The notes: generated from the sequence alone by a model not told the origin. Shown: positions 1 through 8,960, counted from the first letter of the stretch. The stretch is 64,000 nucleotides of DNA from Mangrovihabitans endophyticus (GCF_014646155.1 NZ_BMMX01000017.1:1-64000), one strand, 5' to 3'. A program made the numbers and translations.

Positions 1-2
1 CC

Positions 3-1574
3 GCCGGGGCGGGTCCCGGCCAGCCCGGCCGCCCCGCGGGTTATCCCGGCCAGCCCGGCCGCCCCGCGGCTTACCCGGGCCAGCCCGGCCGCCCCGCGGC
101 CACGCCCGCCCGGCGCACCTCTGCGCCGGCCTCTACTGCGCCGGCCCGCACTGCGCCGGCTTCTACCGGGCCGGCGTCCACGGCGGTGGCCCCGGTGCCG
201 CCACCGTCCGCACCACGCCGTGTCACGGTCGTGGCCGGTGGACGGCGGGCCGACATCGCCCTGCCCGCGCCGTGCACCATCGCCGAACTGACCCCGGTGC
301 TGCTGCACGCGGTGGCGCCGCATCTGGCCGATGAGGAAGCCGGCACCCGGGGCTGGGTGCTGCGGCGGGTGGCTGGGCCGCCACTGGCCGGCGCGCAGAC
401 GGTCGCCGCGTCGGACCTGCGTGACGGCGAGATCCTGCATCTCGTGCCGGCCGGGCTGGACGCCCCGGTAGCGGTCTTCGACGACACCGTCGACGCGGTT
501 GCCGACAACGTGCGTACCGGGCCGGGCCGGTGGGGACCGCGGCTGTCCGGCCGGGTGGGCCTCGCCGTGGCGGTCCTGTCCTTCGTGCTGGCCGCCGTCA
601 CCATGGCCGCCGCGGTCGCCGGCCCGGCCGGTCCGGCCGCCGCGGCGACGATGGCGGTCGCCCTGCTCAGCGCGGGCGTCGTCGTCGAGCGGCGGCGCGG
701 TCTGCCGGATCTGGCGGTGGCGTTGACCGCCGCGGGCGTTCCGGCGGCCGCCGCAGCCGCAGCCGCAGCCGGTGCCGGCCGGCTGCCGACGGCGGCGGAT
801 CCCGCACTGTGCACCGCGGCCCTCGCGGTGACCGCCCTGTACGCCGCCGTTGCCGCCCTGCTGTTGCGCCTGCGCCGGGCCTGGTTCGTGGCCGGCACGG
901 GCGTCTGCGCGTCCGGGGCGGTCGCCGCGGCGTGTGTCACCGTCGGCGTGGCCGGCCCGGCGTCGGCCGCGGCGGTGCTGGTCGTGCTGGCCGTCGTGCT
1001 CACGCCCGCCTTCCCCGGCCTCGCCCTGCGCATGGGCGGGCTGCCGGTGCCGGAAGTGCCCGCCGACATGGCGACCTTCCGGGACGCTGAGCAACCCACC
1101 CCGGCGACCGAGACGGCCGGGCGCACCCGGGCGGCGGAGACGGCGCTGACCGCCCTGCTGGCCGGCTCGGCGGCGACCGTGGTCGCGGGCGGTGCGGTGC
1201 TCCTGGACTCCGGTGTCACTGCCGGCTTGGCGCTGACCGCCGCGGCGGCTCTCGCGCTGCTGGTGCGCAGTCGCGCGTACGCGGCGGCGGCGCACCACGC
1301 CGTGCTGCTCGCCGCCGGGATGGGCATGCTGGTGGCCGTGTCGGCGAAGGTCGTGCTGGTGTACGGCGGCCCGGCGGCTGCGGCGATCGGCGCCGCCACC
1401 CTGGCCGCCGGGATCGGGTGCGCGGTGCACGCCGCCCGTGCCGGCCGCAGATCTCCCTCGCCGCGCTGGGCCCGGCTGGCCGACGTCGCCGACTTCGTCA
1501 TGGTCACCTCCCTGGTGCCGCTGGGCGTATGGGTGCTGGGACTGTACGGCTCGGCGCAGGCGCTGGCCGGGTGA
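3..1574 (+). CDS. eccD: Type VII secretion integral membrane protein EccD (5' end outside window)
   Basis: Membrane core of the ESX/T7SS translocon. The frame is open from the window edge, so the true start lies upstream; a GTG at 186 exists, but codons before it encode an in-frame Pro/Gly-rich extension (see the 11-100 repeat). From about residue 68 comes a ubiquitin-like YukD fold (RRVTVVAGGRRADIALP), then a long run of hydrophobic helices to the C-terminus, as expected for EccD (YukD plus about 11 membrane helices). eccB follows 116 bp downstream. What is unusual is the repetitive N-terminal extension. Family call is firm; the start is unknown. Confidence 0.9.
   Translation, partial: AGAGPGQPGRPAGYPGQPGRPAAYPGQPGRPAATPARRTSAPASTAPARTAPASTGPASTAVAPVPPPSAPRRVTVVAGGRRADIALPAPCTIAELTPVLLHAVAPHLADEEAGTRGWVLRRVAGPPLAGAQTVAASDLRDGEILHLVPAGLDAPVAVFDDTVDAVADNVRTGPGRWGPRLSGRVGLAVAVLSFVLAAVTMAAAVAGPAGPAAAATMAVALLSAGVVVERRRGLPDLAVALTAAGVPAAAAAAAAAGAGRLPTAADPALCTAALAVTALYAAVAALLLRLRRAWFVAGTGVCASGAVAAACVTVGVAGPASAAAVLVVLAVVLTPAFPGLALRMGGLPVPEVPADMATFRDAEQPTPATETAGRTRAAETALTALLAGSAATVVAGGAVLLDSGVTAGLALTAAAALALLVRSRAYAAAAHHAVLLAAGMGMLVAVSAKVVLVYGGPAAAAIGAATLAAGIGCAVHAARAGRRSPSPRWARLADVADFVMVTSLVPLGVWVLGLYGSAQALAG
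11..100 (+). repeat. Three tandem 30-bp units inside the eccD reading frame
   Basis: Units at 11-40, 41-70 and 71-100 are nearly identical. Each is ten codons and encodes a YPGQPGRPAA-type peptide, so copy-number changes would keep the frame. The upstream limit may lie outside the window. Confidence 0.85.
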
Positions 1575-1690
1575 TCCGCGCGGCGTGACGCGGTGGGCGA
1601 GACGACAAAGTTCCCGCCCACCGCGAACCGTTCTCGCCGGCCGCACGGAGTACCTCGTAGAACCGTCGGCGACGATGTGCGAGGACGACG

Positions 1691-3052
1691 ATGTGGACTC
1701 AACGGGATCAGCTTCAGGCCTACCAGTTCCTGCGCCGCCGCATCGTGTCGGCGCTGCAGTTCGGTGACGCGAACCATCCGGTCGCGCCGGGACGGCGGCT
1801 GATCCGGGCCACCGCCGCCGGTCTGGGCGTGGCCTTGCTGGTCACCGGTGGTTTCCTGGTCGCCGCGGTGCTGCATCCGGGCAGCACGGCCGACTGGCGC
1901 AGCCCGGGGCAGATCCTTGTCGAAAAGGAGACCGGAGCGAGTTTCGTGCTGGGCGACGACGGCCTGGTGCATCCGGTGCTGAACCACGCCTCGGCCCGGC
2001 TGCTCATCGGCTCCGCGAAGATCACCTCGATGTCGTCCCGCGCCCTGGCCGATGCACCGCGCGGCCGGCCACTCGGCATCCCCGGCGCCCCCGCGTCGCT
2101 GGCCGCGCCGGACGCCCTGATCACCGGTCCGTGGGCGGTCTGCACCACGCCGGGCGACGCGGCGGCGCTCACCACGGCCGTGGTCGGCGCGTCGCTTCCG
2201 GCCGCGCGGCTGAACGCCGGCCAGGGTGTGGTGGTCAGGGACCCGGACGGCGCCCGCTACCTGGTGAGCGACGGGCGCCGTCTCCGGGCTCGCACCGGTG
2301 CCCTGGTGGCGCTCGGGTACGACGCGGTCCGTCCCCGCCCGGCCGGCTCGGCCTGGATCCGGGCGCTACCCGCCGGACCGGATCTGACGTTGCTCGACGT
2401 GGCCGGCGTGGGCCGTCGCGGCCCCCGGCTGGCCGGCGCTTCGACGCGGGTCGGGCAGATTCTGCTGGCCCGGGGCGTGGACGGCGCGGACCGTTACTAC
2501 CTGGTCGGGGCGGACGGGCTGGTGCCGGTGGGGCAGACCGAGGCGGCGCTGATCCTCGGGAATCCGGACAACCGCGATGCCTATCGCGACGGTGTGCCGC
2601 GTCCGGTGGACGTGGCGGCGGCCGATGTCGCCGCCTCCGGACTCGTGGCCACGCGGGCGAAGGATCCGGGGTTCCCGCCCCGGCTGCCGAGGATCACGCC
2701 CGGCGAAGGCCCGGTGTGTGCCGGCGGAAGCGGCACCGGCCCGCTCGCTCTGTGGACCGGGCCGGCGCCGGTGCCGTCCGGCGCGCGGGCGTTGCCGGTG
2801 GAGGCACCGGCATCCGCCCGTACGGCCGATCGCGTCTACGTGGCGCCCGGAGCCGATCTGCTGGTGCGGGCGGGTGGCGGCGGCACCGCGCTGATCACCG
2901 ACCAGGGCACCCGTTATCCGGTCGCCGGCCCCGACGATCTGAAGGCCCTCGGGTACGGCGATGCCACCGTCACGTCCGTCACCACCGGACTGCTGAGTCT
3001 CTTCCCGGCGGGGCCGGAACTGTCCCGCGCCGCCGCCCGCGGTCCCGCCTGA
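1691..3052 (+). CDS. eccB: Type VII secretion protein EccB
   Basis: Core T7SS component with a short cytosolic N-terminus, one membrane helix and a large extracytoplasmic domain. The N-terminus MWTQRDQLQAYQFLRRRIVSAL is the typical EccB opening; one hydrophobic helix lies at about residues 36-60. Two cysteines (C151 and C343) flank the repeated beta-rich lobes, matching the disulfide pair known in the family. At 453 aa it is slightly short for the family. The ATG at 1691 is chosen because the conserved N-terminus begins there. It follows eccD in the same direction, so this is probably the edge of an ESX cluster extending left of the window. Confidence 0.93.
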   Translation: MWTQRDQLQAYQFLRRRIVSALQFGDANHPVAPGRRLIRATAAGLGVALLVTGGFLVAAVLHPGSTADWRSPGQILVEKETGASFVLGDDGLVHPVLNHASARLLIGSAKITSMSSRALADAPRGRPLGIPGAPASLAAPDALITGPWAVCTTPGDAAALTTAVVGASLPAARLNAGQGVVVRDPDGARYLVSDGRRLRARTGALVALGYDAVRPRPAGSAWIRALPAGPDLTLLDVAGVGRRGPRLAGASTRVGQILLARGVDGADRYYLVGADGLVPVGQTEAALILGNPDNRDAYRDGVPRPVDVAAADVAASGLVATRAKDPGFPPRLPRITPGEGPVCAGGSGTGPLALWTGPAPVPSGARALPVEAPASARTADRVYVAPGADLLVRAGGGGTALITDQGTRYPVAGPDDLKALGYGDATVTSVTTGLLSLFPAGPELSRAAARGPA

Positions 3053-3117
3053 CCACGGCCCATCAGAACCGGCCCACCGAGCAAGCCCACCCCACCAGTG
3101 CAGAAGGAGGCGGCATC

Positions 3118-3774
3118 ATGCCGCAGACCGACGACGCCATCGTGGTGTCCATCGTGGAGGACCATCCGTTGTTCCGTGCGGCGCTGTCGCGCGTGGTCGA
3201 AGGGCTGCCGGGCTTCCGCCTCGGCCCGGTGGCCGGGTCGGTGGAGGAATTCCTCGCCCACCGCCTGCCGTCGGGCGCGGTGGTGCTGTTGGATCTGCAC
3301 CTGCCCGGGCGGCAGGGTGCGGCGGCGGCGCTGGCGATCGCCGAGGCGGGTCATCGCCCGCTGGTGATTTCGGCCCAGGCGGCGCAGTCGGACGTGCTCG
3401 CCGTGCTGGCCGCGGGCGCCCGCGGATACCTGCCGAAGTCCGCGGATGCGGATGAGGTCGGGACGGCGCTGCGTCAGGTGGCTCACGGGGAGACGTACGT
3501 GTCCGCGTCGCTGGCGGCCGCGCTGCTGGACCGTTCCCGGCCGCGGCAAGCCGGCCCCCGCCTGGCGCTCACGCCCCGCGAGCACGAGGTGCTGGCGCTG
3601 CTGGCCGAGGGGGAACGCGACATCGACATCGCGGAATCACTCACCATCAGCGTCCGTACCGTGCGCTCGCACCTGGACCGCATCCGGGAGAAGACCGGCC
3701 GTCGCCGCCGTTCCGAACTGACTCGCCTGGCGATCGGTGAGGGCATCATCCGGCGGCCACTGCGGACCGCCTGA
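3118..3774 (+). CDS. NarL/LuxR-family response regulator
   Basis: Two-domain transcription factor of 218 aa. Receiver domain residues 8-120 with the acidic pair E14/D15, phospho-acceptor D59 (VVLLDLHLPG) and conserved K107 (GYLPKSAD). LuxR-type HTH at about residues 148-212 (LTPREHEVLALLAEG, then SVRTVRSHLDRI). A strong ribosome site, GAAGGAGG, lies 7 nt before the ATG. No sensor kinase is adjacent, so its partner is elsewhere or it is an orphan. It follows eccB by 65 bp and could be co-transcribed with the T7SS genes, which is inference. Confidence 0.88.
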   Translation: MPQTDDAIVVSIVEDHPLFRAALSRVVEGLPGFRLGPVAGSVEEFLAHRLPSGAVVLLDLHLPGRQGAAAALAIAEAGHRPLVISAQAAQSDVLAVLAAGARGYLPKSADADEVGTALRQVAHGETYVSASLAAALLDRSRPRQAGPRLALTPREHEVLALLAEGERDIDIAESLTISVRTVRSHLDRIREKTGRRRRSELTRLAIGEGIIRRPLRTA

Positions 3775-3786
3775 CCCGCGCGGCCG

Positions 3787-3813
3787 GTGCCGGGGCGGCG
3801 CATGCCCCGGCAC
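3787..3813. terminator. Bidirectional hairpin terminator
   Basis: Perfect 10-bp stem (GTGCCGGGGC / GCCCCGGCAC) with a 7-nt loop between two convergent genes. There is no U-tract, as is usual in high-GC actinobacteria. Confidence 0.7.
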
Positions 3814-3827
3814 CCGGCATGCCCGGA

Positions 3828-4784
3828 TCAGGCGCGTGTCGTCCGCAGTCGGCGGATCCAGCCCTGCGCGGTGTGCCGAGGCACGTCGTAGTGCGCCGCC
3901 ACGGCCGACGTGCTGCCGGTGCGGTCGTACACCGCGGCCAAGTCGTCGGGGGTGCGCCGGTAGGCGCGACTGGCCGTCGCCTTCTGGGCTGTCGTCTTCT
4001 GGGCTGCTGCCTTCTTGGGCGCTGTCTTCTTGGCGGCGGTGGTGGCGGAGCCGCGGCCGGTGGCCTTGCGCGCGGTGGCCGTCGCCGCGCTGCGCCCGGC
4101 GGCCGTGGCTTTCCTGGTGGTCGTGGCTTTCTTGGCGGCGGTGGCCTTCCTGGTGGTCGTGGTCTTCTTGGCGGTCGCGGCCTTCTGCGCGGTGGTCTTC
4201 TGCGCGGTCGCCTTGCGCGCGGTGGTCTTCTGCGCGGTTGCCTTCCGCGCACCGCGAGGAGCGCTGCCGCGCGCGGTTGTCTGTGCGGCGGCGGCCCTCG
4301 AGGCGCCGCGGGTGGCCGCCTTGCGTGTCGTCGCCCGAGGGGTGCGCCGCCGCGGCGCCGCCCTCGGCTGCTCCTCCGGCTCCGGTGCGTCGGCGGTCCC
4401 CGCCGGCTCCATCACGGGCGCCGTCGTCGCCGATGCATCGTCGGTCATCCCGTCCACGGCGGCTTCGCCGGGGGACGGCTGTGGTGCGGCATGCGCCGCC
4501 GGGGATTCGCCGCCGTCCGGTGGTGCCGCGGCGAGGGCGGGCGTGCCCGCCCCGGGGATTTCGGTGGCGGTCGCCCGGACCCGCTCGGCGCCGGGCACCG
4601 CCGCCGAGACGGCCTGCAGCAGCAGAGGAAAGTCGATGGTCGGCACATGGCCGCTGGACAAGCCGCCCGCGGAGTGCAGATGCACATCGGTGATGCGGAC
4701 CTCGTCGCCCGAGGTGTCCACCACGATTTTGGTCGTGGCTCCGCTGTCGTTGTCGGGTGCGATGGTGATGGTGTAAGAGTCCAT
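3828..4784 (-). CDS. Histone H1-like Ala/Lys/Thr-repeat protein with C-terminal helix-turn-helix
   Basis: 318 aa in three parts. The N-terminal globular part (about 1-70) holds MDSYTITIAPDNDSG and no motif I recognise. A central low-complexity region begins acidic and Pro-rich and turns at about 145-270 into repeated A-T-A-x-K-K-T blocks like the basic tails of H1-type proteins. The last 45 residues (YRRTPDDLAAVYDRTGS, then VPRHTAQGWIRRLR) look like a homeodomain-like HTH. Likely a nucleoid-associated DNA-binding protein. GGAAGGA lies 9 nt before the ATG. The repeats make the other frames open too, but this frame has a sensible start, ribosome site and ends. No exact family is recognised. Confidence 0.72.
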   Translation of the reverse strand: MDSYTITIAPDNDSGATTKIVVDTSGDEVRITDVHLHSAGGLSSGHVPTIDFPLLLQAVSAAVPGAERVRATATEIPGAGTPALAAAPPDGGESPAAHAAPQPSPGEAAVDGMTDDASATTAPVMEPAGTADAPEPEEQPRAAPRRRTPRATTRKAATRGASRAAAAQTTARGSAPRGARKATAQKTTARKATAQKTTAQKAATAKKTTTTRKATAAKKATTTRKATAAGRSAATATARKATGRGSATTAAKKTAPKKAAAQKTTAQKATASRAYRRTPDDLAAVYDRTGSTSAVAAHYDVPRHTAQGWIRRLRTTRA

Positions 4785-5119
4785 GGGGGTGTGTCCTTCC
4801 GGGATCGGCGGCTCACCTGTGCACGCGATGCCTGCCCCCGACAGGCGATGACGGCCGCCGCGCCGACGTGTGTGTCAAGATCAGCAATCTACCTCACCCA
4901 CGCCGTGCCGACGCCCACCGCGGTGCACCGTTTCTCCAGCATGCCTCGCCACCCACCTCCGACGCGACGGAACACCGCCGATCGGTGGTGCCGAAAATGC
5001 CCGGACCGCACGTCCGGCCGAGCGTCCACTGGGGAGTCATGCGGGGCGGGCACTCCTTCGTGGTCATCCGTTCGAACCGCGTCCGCGACCTGGACGGACC
5101 TCGCGCAGTTGATCAAGGC
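4785..5119. other. Divergent intergenic region
   Basis: Holds the promoters of the H1-like gene (leftwards) and the secreted propeller gene (rightwards). A less GC-rich stretch lies near 4870-4895. No conserved operator, RNA motif or convincing small gene was seen. The rightward frame is open from 4868, so part of this region would be coding if the propeller gene started upstream. Confidence 0.4.
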
Positions 5120-6265
5120 ATGCGAAGATTTCCGGCCTTCATGGCAATGACCTGCGCGCTGGCCTCGGGGACCGTCGGCGCGATCGCCACCGCCACACCC
5201 GCTGCGGCCGCGGTGTCGGCCCGGTCCTCGACGACACCCGGCTTCAACTCCACGGTGTGGGCAGTCGCATTCCGCGGCAACGTGGTGTATGTGGGCGGTT
5301 CGTTCACCAAGGTTTCGTTCTACGGCAAGACGTATACCCGCAAGCGGCTCGCCGCGTTCGACGCCCGCACCGGGGCGGTCCTGTCCTGGAACCCGGTCGC
5401 CGACGGCACCGTGCGGTCGCTGGCCGTCGCCGGTCGCGCGGTGTACGCGGCGGGCGACTTCTCCACCGTCTCGGGAACCCGCCGCGATTCCGTCGCCCGC
5501 TTGGATGCCGTCACCGGACGGCTCACGTCCTTCCGGCACGAGTTCACCGGCAAGGCCACCACCCTCGCGATCGGCAACGGCCGAATCTACGTGGGCGGGA
5601 AGTTCTCCGCGGTGGACGGGAAGAAGCGCGGCAACCTCGCGGCCTTCCGGCACTCCTCCGGGGCGCTGGACGGCTCGTGGCGACCGCGCACCAACGACCG
5701 GGTCAAGGCGGTGGCCGTCACCCGTACCCGGGTGTATGTCGGTGGTGGATTCCGCACGGTGAACGGTTCCGGCAGGCAACCGCGCCTGGCCGCGGTGCAT
5801 CCGGTCTCCGGCAGGCTGATCACCGCGTTCCGGCCGAAGGCGCCGGCCATCGTGCTCGATGTGGAGGCGGATGCCCGCACCGTCTACACCGGCACCGGCG
5901 GGCCCGGCGGGCGCGCGGTGGGATACACCAATTACGGGTACGTGCGCTGGACGCATCTGTTCGACGGAGACGTGCACAACATCGCGGTGCTGCGCGGCGT
6001 GACCTACGCCGGCGGCCACTTCGACCGCGCCTGCACGACCACCAGCACCATCAAGCAACTGGGCTGCCCGAAGGGTTACGCCAAACGGATCAAGCTGGCC
6101 GCGCTGGACACCCGGGGACGGCTGACGGGCTGGAATCCGCAGGCGAACGGCGTCCACGGCGTGCAGGTGCTGTCGTCGGACACGCGCACCCGCCGGGTCG
6201 CCGCCGGGGGCGCCTTCACCCGCATCGGCGGCGCCCGCCACGAGCGGTTCGCGCTGTTCGGCTGA
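5120..6265 (+). CDS. Secreted beta-propeller protein (delta-60-type repeats)
   Basis: About 381 aa. MRRFPAF followed by a hydrophobic stretch and an Ala-rich TPAAAA site reads as a signal peptide with cleavage near residue 31. The mature part is built of about 60-residue repeats of the form VYVGGSFT...LAAFDARTGAVLSWNP, the delta-60/PQQ-like propeller pattern. Substrate or partner is unknown; probably a cell-surface or secreted binding protein. No good ribosome site marks the start. ATG 5120 is preferred because it opens the signal peptide; ATG 5141 or an upstream start remains possible. A terminator hairpin follows at 6272. Confidence 0.7.
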   Translation: MRRFPAFMAMTCALASGTVGAIATATPAAAAVSARSSTTPGFNSTVWAVAFRGNVVYVGGSFTKVSFYGKTYTRKRLAAFDARTGAVLSWNPVADGTVRSLAVAGRAVYAAGDFSTVSGTRRDSVARLDAVTGRLTSFRHEFTGKATTLAIGNGRIYVGGKFSAVDGKKRGNLAAFRHSSGALDGSWRPRTNDRVKAVAVTRTRVYVGGGFRTVNGSGRQPRLAAVHPVSGRLITAFRPKAPAIVLDVEADARTVYTGTGGPGGRAVGYTNYGYVRWTHLFDGDVHNIAVLRGVTYAGGHFDRACTTTSTIKQLGCPKGYAKRIKLAALDTRGRLTGWNPQANGVHGVQVLSSDTRTRRVAAGGAFTRIGGARHERFALFG

Positions 6266-6271
6266 CGAGAG

Positions 6272-6304
6272 GGCGGGCGGCGGCTACCGCGGCTGCCGCC
6301 CGCC
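6272..6304 (+). terminator. Hairpin terminator after the propeller gene
   Basis: GGCGGGCGGC pairs with GCCGCCCGCC across a 13-nt loop, starting 7 bp after the stop codon. No U-tract. Confidence 0.6.
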
Positions 6305-6367
6305 TCCCGGCGCGATAGGGTCCGGACGGCGCCGGGTGGAAGGGCCGCCGGGTGAAGGGGTGACGGC

Positions 6368-7450
6368 ATGAGCGACGCGGTCGGGGTCCGCCGTGCGCGG
6401 CGGGTGGCCGTCGCCGCGGTTCTTGCGCTGGTCATCGCGGTGCTCACGCTGTCGTGGGCGAAATGGTTGCCGTACGCAGCGAAGACTCGCGCGCTGGCCG
6501 GCACCGGGGTGTGGCCCGGCTCGGACATTCTGCGGGTGGGCGAGGTGCACCCCGGCGACCCGCCGAGTTGGTCCGCGGCGTGGTCGTTCACCCGCGCCTA
6601 CGCGTCGGCCATCTGGCCGGCCCTGGTGGCCGCGCTGCTGATCAGCGCCGCCCTGCAGACCCTGGTGCCGCGGGCCTGGTTGCTGCGCGTGCTGAACCGG
6701 CCGAGCCGGCTGGGCGCCGCCCTGGCCGGGGCGGCGGCGAGCACGCCGTCGATGATGTGCACCTGTTGCACCGCCCCGGTAGCGGTGGGCCTGCGCCGCC
6801 GCGGCGCCGGCATCGCCGCCGTGGTCGCGTACTGGCTGGGAAATCCCTTGCTGAACCCGGCGGTGCTGGTCTTCCTGCTGTTCGTCGCGCCGTGGCAGTG
6901 GACGGTCACCCGGCTCGCCGTCGGTGCCGTCGTGGTGATCGGCGGCGCATGCGTCGTTTCGCTCGTCGCCGACCGCGGCGTCCCAGCGTCCGCGGTCCCG
7001 GCGTCCGCGGTCCCGGCGCCCGCGGCCCCGGCTGCGGATCCCGATCCGTCCGCGGCCGGTTTCGGTCGGGCGCTGGTGCGCCTGCTGGTCACCCTGGTCC
7101 CCGAGTACGCCCTGGTGGTCATGCTCGTGGGCGGGTTCCGTGGCTGGCTGTTCCCGCTCGGTCAGGGCGGCCTCGGCACCGGCGTGGCCGTGGTGCTGGT
7201 GGCCGCCACCGTCGGCACCCTGATGGTGATCCCGACCGGCGGCGAGATCCCGATCGCCCAGGGCGCGGCCGTGGCCGGACTGTCCCTGGGCGCGGTGGGC
7301 GCGTTGCTGATCACCCTGCCCGCGGTCAGCCTGCCCGGCATCGCCATGGTGGGCCGGGCCTTCGGGTGGCGGGTCACCGCGGCCGCCGCCGGCGTCACCG
7401 CGGCCGGTGGCCTGCTGGGCGCCGCGGTGCTCGCGCTGCTCCCCGGCTGA
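6368..7450 (+). CDS. Permease of the ArsP/YraQ family (PF03773 type)
   Basis: 360-aa multi-spanning inner-membrane protein. The family signature is visible: a hydrophobic half, the cysteine cluster MMCTCCTAPVAVGLRRRG near residue 130, then YWLGNPLLNPAVLVF, a variable Ala/Pro linker (about 200-225) and a second half with GEIPIAQG. Relatives include methylarsenite/organoarsenical exporters and uncharacterised permeases. With no ars genes nearby the substrate is not assigned. The ATG at 6368 follows GGTGAAGGGGTGACGGC, a weak ribosome site. It converges on the aldehyde dehydrogenase with only 6 bp between stops. Confidence 0.8.
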   Translation: MSDAVGVRRARRVAVAAVLALVIAVLTLSWAKWLPYAAKTRALAGTGVWPGSDILRVGEVHPGDPPSWSAAWSFTRAYASAIWPALVAALLISAALQTLVPRAWLLRVLNRPSRLGAALAGAAASTPSMMCTCCTAPVAVGLRRRGAGIAAVVAYWLGNPLLNPAVLVFLLFVAPWQWTVTRLAVGAVVVIGGACVVSLVADRGVPASAVPASAVPAPAAPAADPDPSAAGFGRALVRLLVTLVPEYALVVMLVGGFRGWLFPLGQGGLGTGVAVVLVAATVGTLMVIPTGGEIPIAQGAAVAGLSLGAVGALLITLPAVSLPGIAMVGRAFGWRVTAAAAGVTAAGGLLGAAVLALLPG

Positions 7451-7456
7451 ACCGGA

Positions 7457-8845
7457 TCACCCGACCGCCGGGTCGCCGATCCAGACCGTCTTGAGGTTGC
7501 AGAACTCGCGGATGCCCGCGGCCGACAGCTCCCGTCCGTACCCGGAGTTCTTCACCCCGCCGAACGGCAGTTGCGGGTACGACGCGACCATCCCGTCGAT
7601 GAACACCGCCCCGGCCTCCAGATCGTCCACCAGCCGCCGCCGCTCGTGGGGGTCGGTGGTCCAGGCGTTGCTGCCCAGCCCGAACGGTGTGGCGTTGGCC
7701 AGCGCGACCGCCTCCTCGTACGACGACACCCGGTAGACGCCGGCCACCGGGCCGAACACCTCCTCGGCGTACATGCGCATCCGCGGCGTGAGGTCGGTGA
7801 CCACCGTCGGCGGGTACCACCAGCCGCCGCCCTCGCCGCGCCGTCCGCCGCAACGCACCGCGGCGCCCTTGTCCACCGCGTCGGCGACCTGCGCCGCGAC
7901 GTCATCACGGCCCTGCTCGGTGGCGAGCGGGCCGATGTCCGTGCCGTCGGCCATCGGATCGCCCACGGTCAGCTCCGACATCCGCGCGGTGAACTTCTCC
8001 ACGAACTCGTCGTAGACGTCGGTGTGCACGATGAAGCGTTTGGCGGCGATGCAGGACTGCCCGTTGTTCTGGCACCGCGCGGTCGTGGCCACCTGCGCGG
8101 CGCGGTCCAGATCGGCCGACGGCAGCACCACGAACGGGTCGCTGCCGCCCAGTTCCAGCACGGTCTTCTTGAGTTCCCGCCCGGCGATCGCGGCGACCGC
8201 CCGCCCGGCCGGTTCACTCCCGGTCAGCGTGGCCGCGCGCACCCGCGGATCGGTGAGGACCTGCTCGACCGCATCCGAGCCGATCAGCAGCGTCTGGAAG
8301 GCGCCCGCGGAAAAGCCCGCGCGCTCGAACAGCTCACCCATGTAGAGCGCGGTCTGCGGGACGTTGGAGGCGTGCTTGAGCAGCCCGGTGTTGCCGGCCA
8401 TCAGCGCCGGCGCGGCGAAACGCATCGCCTGCCACAGCGGGAAATTCCACGGCATCACGGCCAGCACCGGGCCGAGCGGTTGATAGCGCCCGTACGCCCG
8501 ATGCGCGCCGACCGCCTCCGCGTCGGCCGGTTCGTCGGCCAGGAACTCCTCGGCGTGCTCGGCATAGAACCGGCACGCCGTGGCGCACTTGGCCACTTCG
8601 GCCTTGGCCGCGCGCAACGGCTTGCCCATCTCCCGCGTGATCAGTGCGCCGACGTCGTCCTGCTCGGCCTCCAGCAGATCGGCCGCCGCACGCATCCAGG
8701 CCGCCCGCTGCCCGAAGGAGGTGCCGCGCAGGGCGCGGAACGCTTCGGCGGACCGGCCGATCGCCGCGTCGACCTGGTCCGGCGTCATCGGCTCGAACTT
8801 CTTCAGCACCTCGCCCGTGACCGGGCTGATCGTCGCGATGGGCAT
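7457..8845 (-). CDS. NAD(P)-dependent succinate-semialdehyde dehydrogenase-type aldehyde dehydrogenase
   Basis: 462 aa, full length for the ALDH superfamily. Motifs seen: MPWNFPLW with N134, ELGGSDP with E231, and QNNGQSCIAAKRF with catalytic C265, followed by VFGPVAGVY and FGGVKNSGYGRE. The SDPFVV and C-I-A-A-K-R-F context points to the GabD/YneI semialdehyde dehydrogenase subgroup, so the likely reaction is succinate semialdehyde to succinate; other aldehydes cannot be excluded. The start at 8845 has GAGGTGG 5 nt upstream; an upstream in-frame extension has no homology-like content. Divergent from the formaldehyde dehydrogenase gene, so both may serve aldehyde detoxification. Confidence 0.87.
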   Translation of the reverse strand: MPIATISPVTGEVLKKFEPMTPDQVDAAIGRSAEAFRALRGTSFGQRAAWMRAAADLLEAEQDDVGALITREMGKPLRAAKAEVAKCATACRFYAEHAEEFLADEPADAEAVGAHRAYGRYQPLGPVLAVMPWNFPLWQAMRFAAPALMAGNTGLLKHASNVPQTALYMGELFERAGFSAGAFQTLLIGSDAVEQVLTDPRVRAATLTGSEPAGRAVAAIAGRELKKTVLELGGSDPFVVLPSADLDRAAQVATTARCQNNGQSCIAAKRFIVHTDVYDEFVEKFTARMSELTVGDPMADGTDIGPLATEQGRDDVAAQVADAVDKGAAVRCGGRRGEGGGWWYPPTVVTDLTPRMRMYAEEVFGPVAGVYRVSSYEEAVALANATPFGLGSNAWTTDPHERRRLVDDLEAGAVFIDGMVASYPQLPFGGVKNSGYGRELSAAGIREFCNLKTVWIGDPAVG

Positions 8846-8936
8846 CTGTACCACCTCGTTTCTCACCGCATCGTCTCCGCTGGGGCTACCCGCCTGCGGC
8901 CACGCTAACCGCCCGCGCCGCAGGCACGCACCCACC

Positions 8937-8960
8937 GTTTGCGGGCCGGTGCCACGGGTA
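8937..8960 (+). promoter_or_regulatory. General-stress sigma factor (SigB/SigF/SigH-like) promoter
   Basis: GTTT at 8937-8940 and GGGTA at 8956-8960, separated by 15 nt, match the actinobacterial SigB/SigF consensus GTTT-N14-16-GGGTA. It lies 34 nt upstream of the dehydrogenase start. Direction and spacing are seen; sigma identity is inferred. Confidence 0.5.

Noticed and set aside
71..1987. 638-codon open frame on the minus strand
   Set aside because: Antisense to eccD/eccB; low-complexity Ala/Arg/Thr composition without any domain, as expected for the mirror frame of high-GC genes.
3960..4330. Repetitive DNA that could be taken for a CRISPR or minisatellite array
   Set aside because: The periodicity is that of degenerate Lys/Ala/Thr codons in the H1-like gene; there are no unique spacers.
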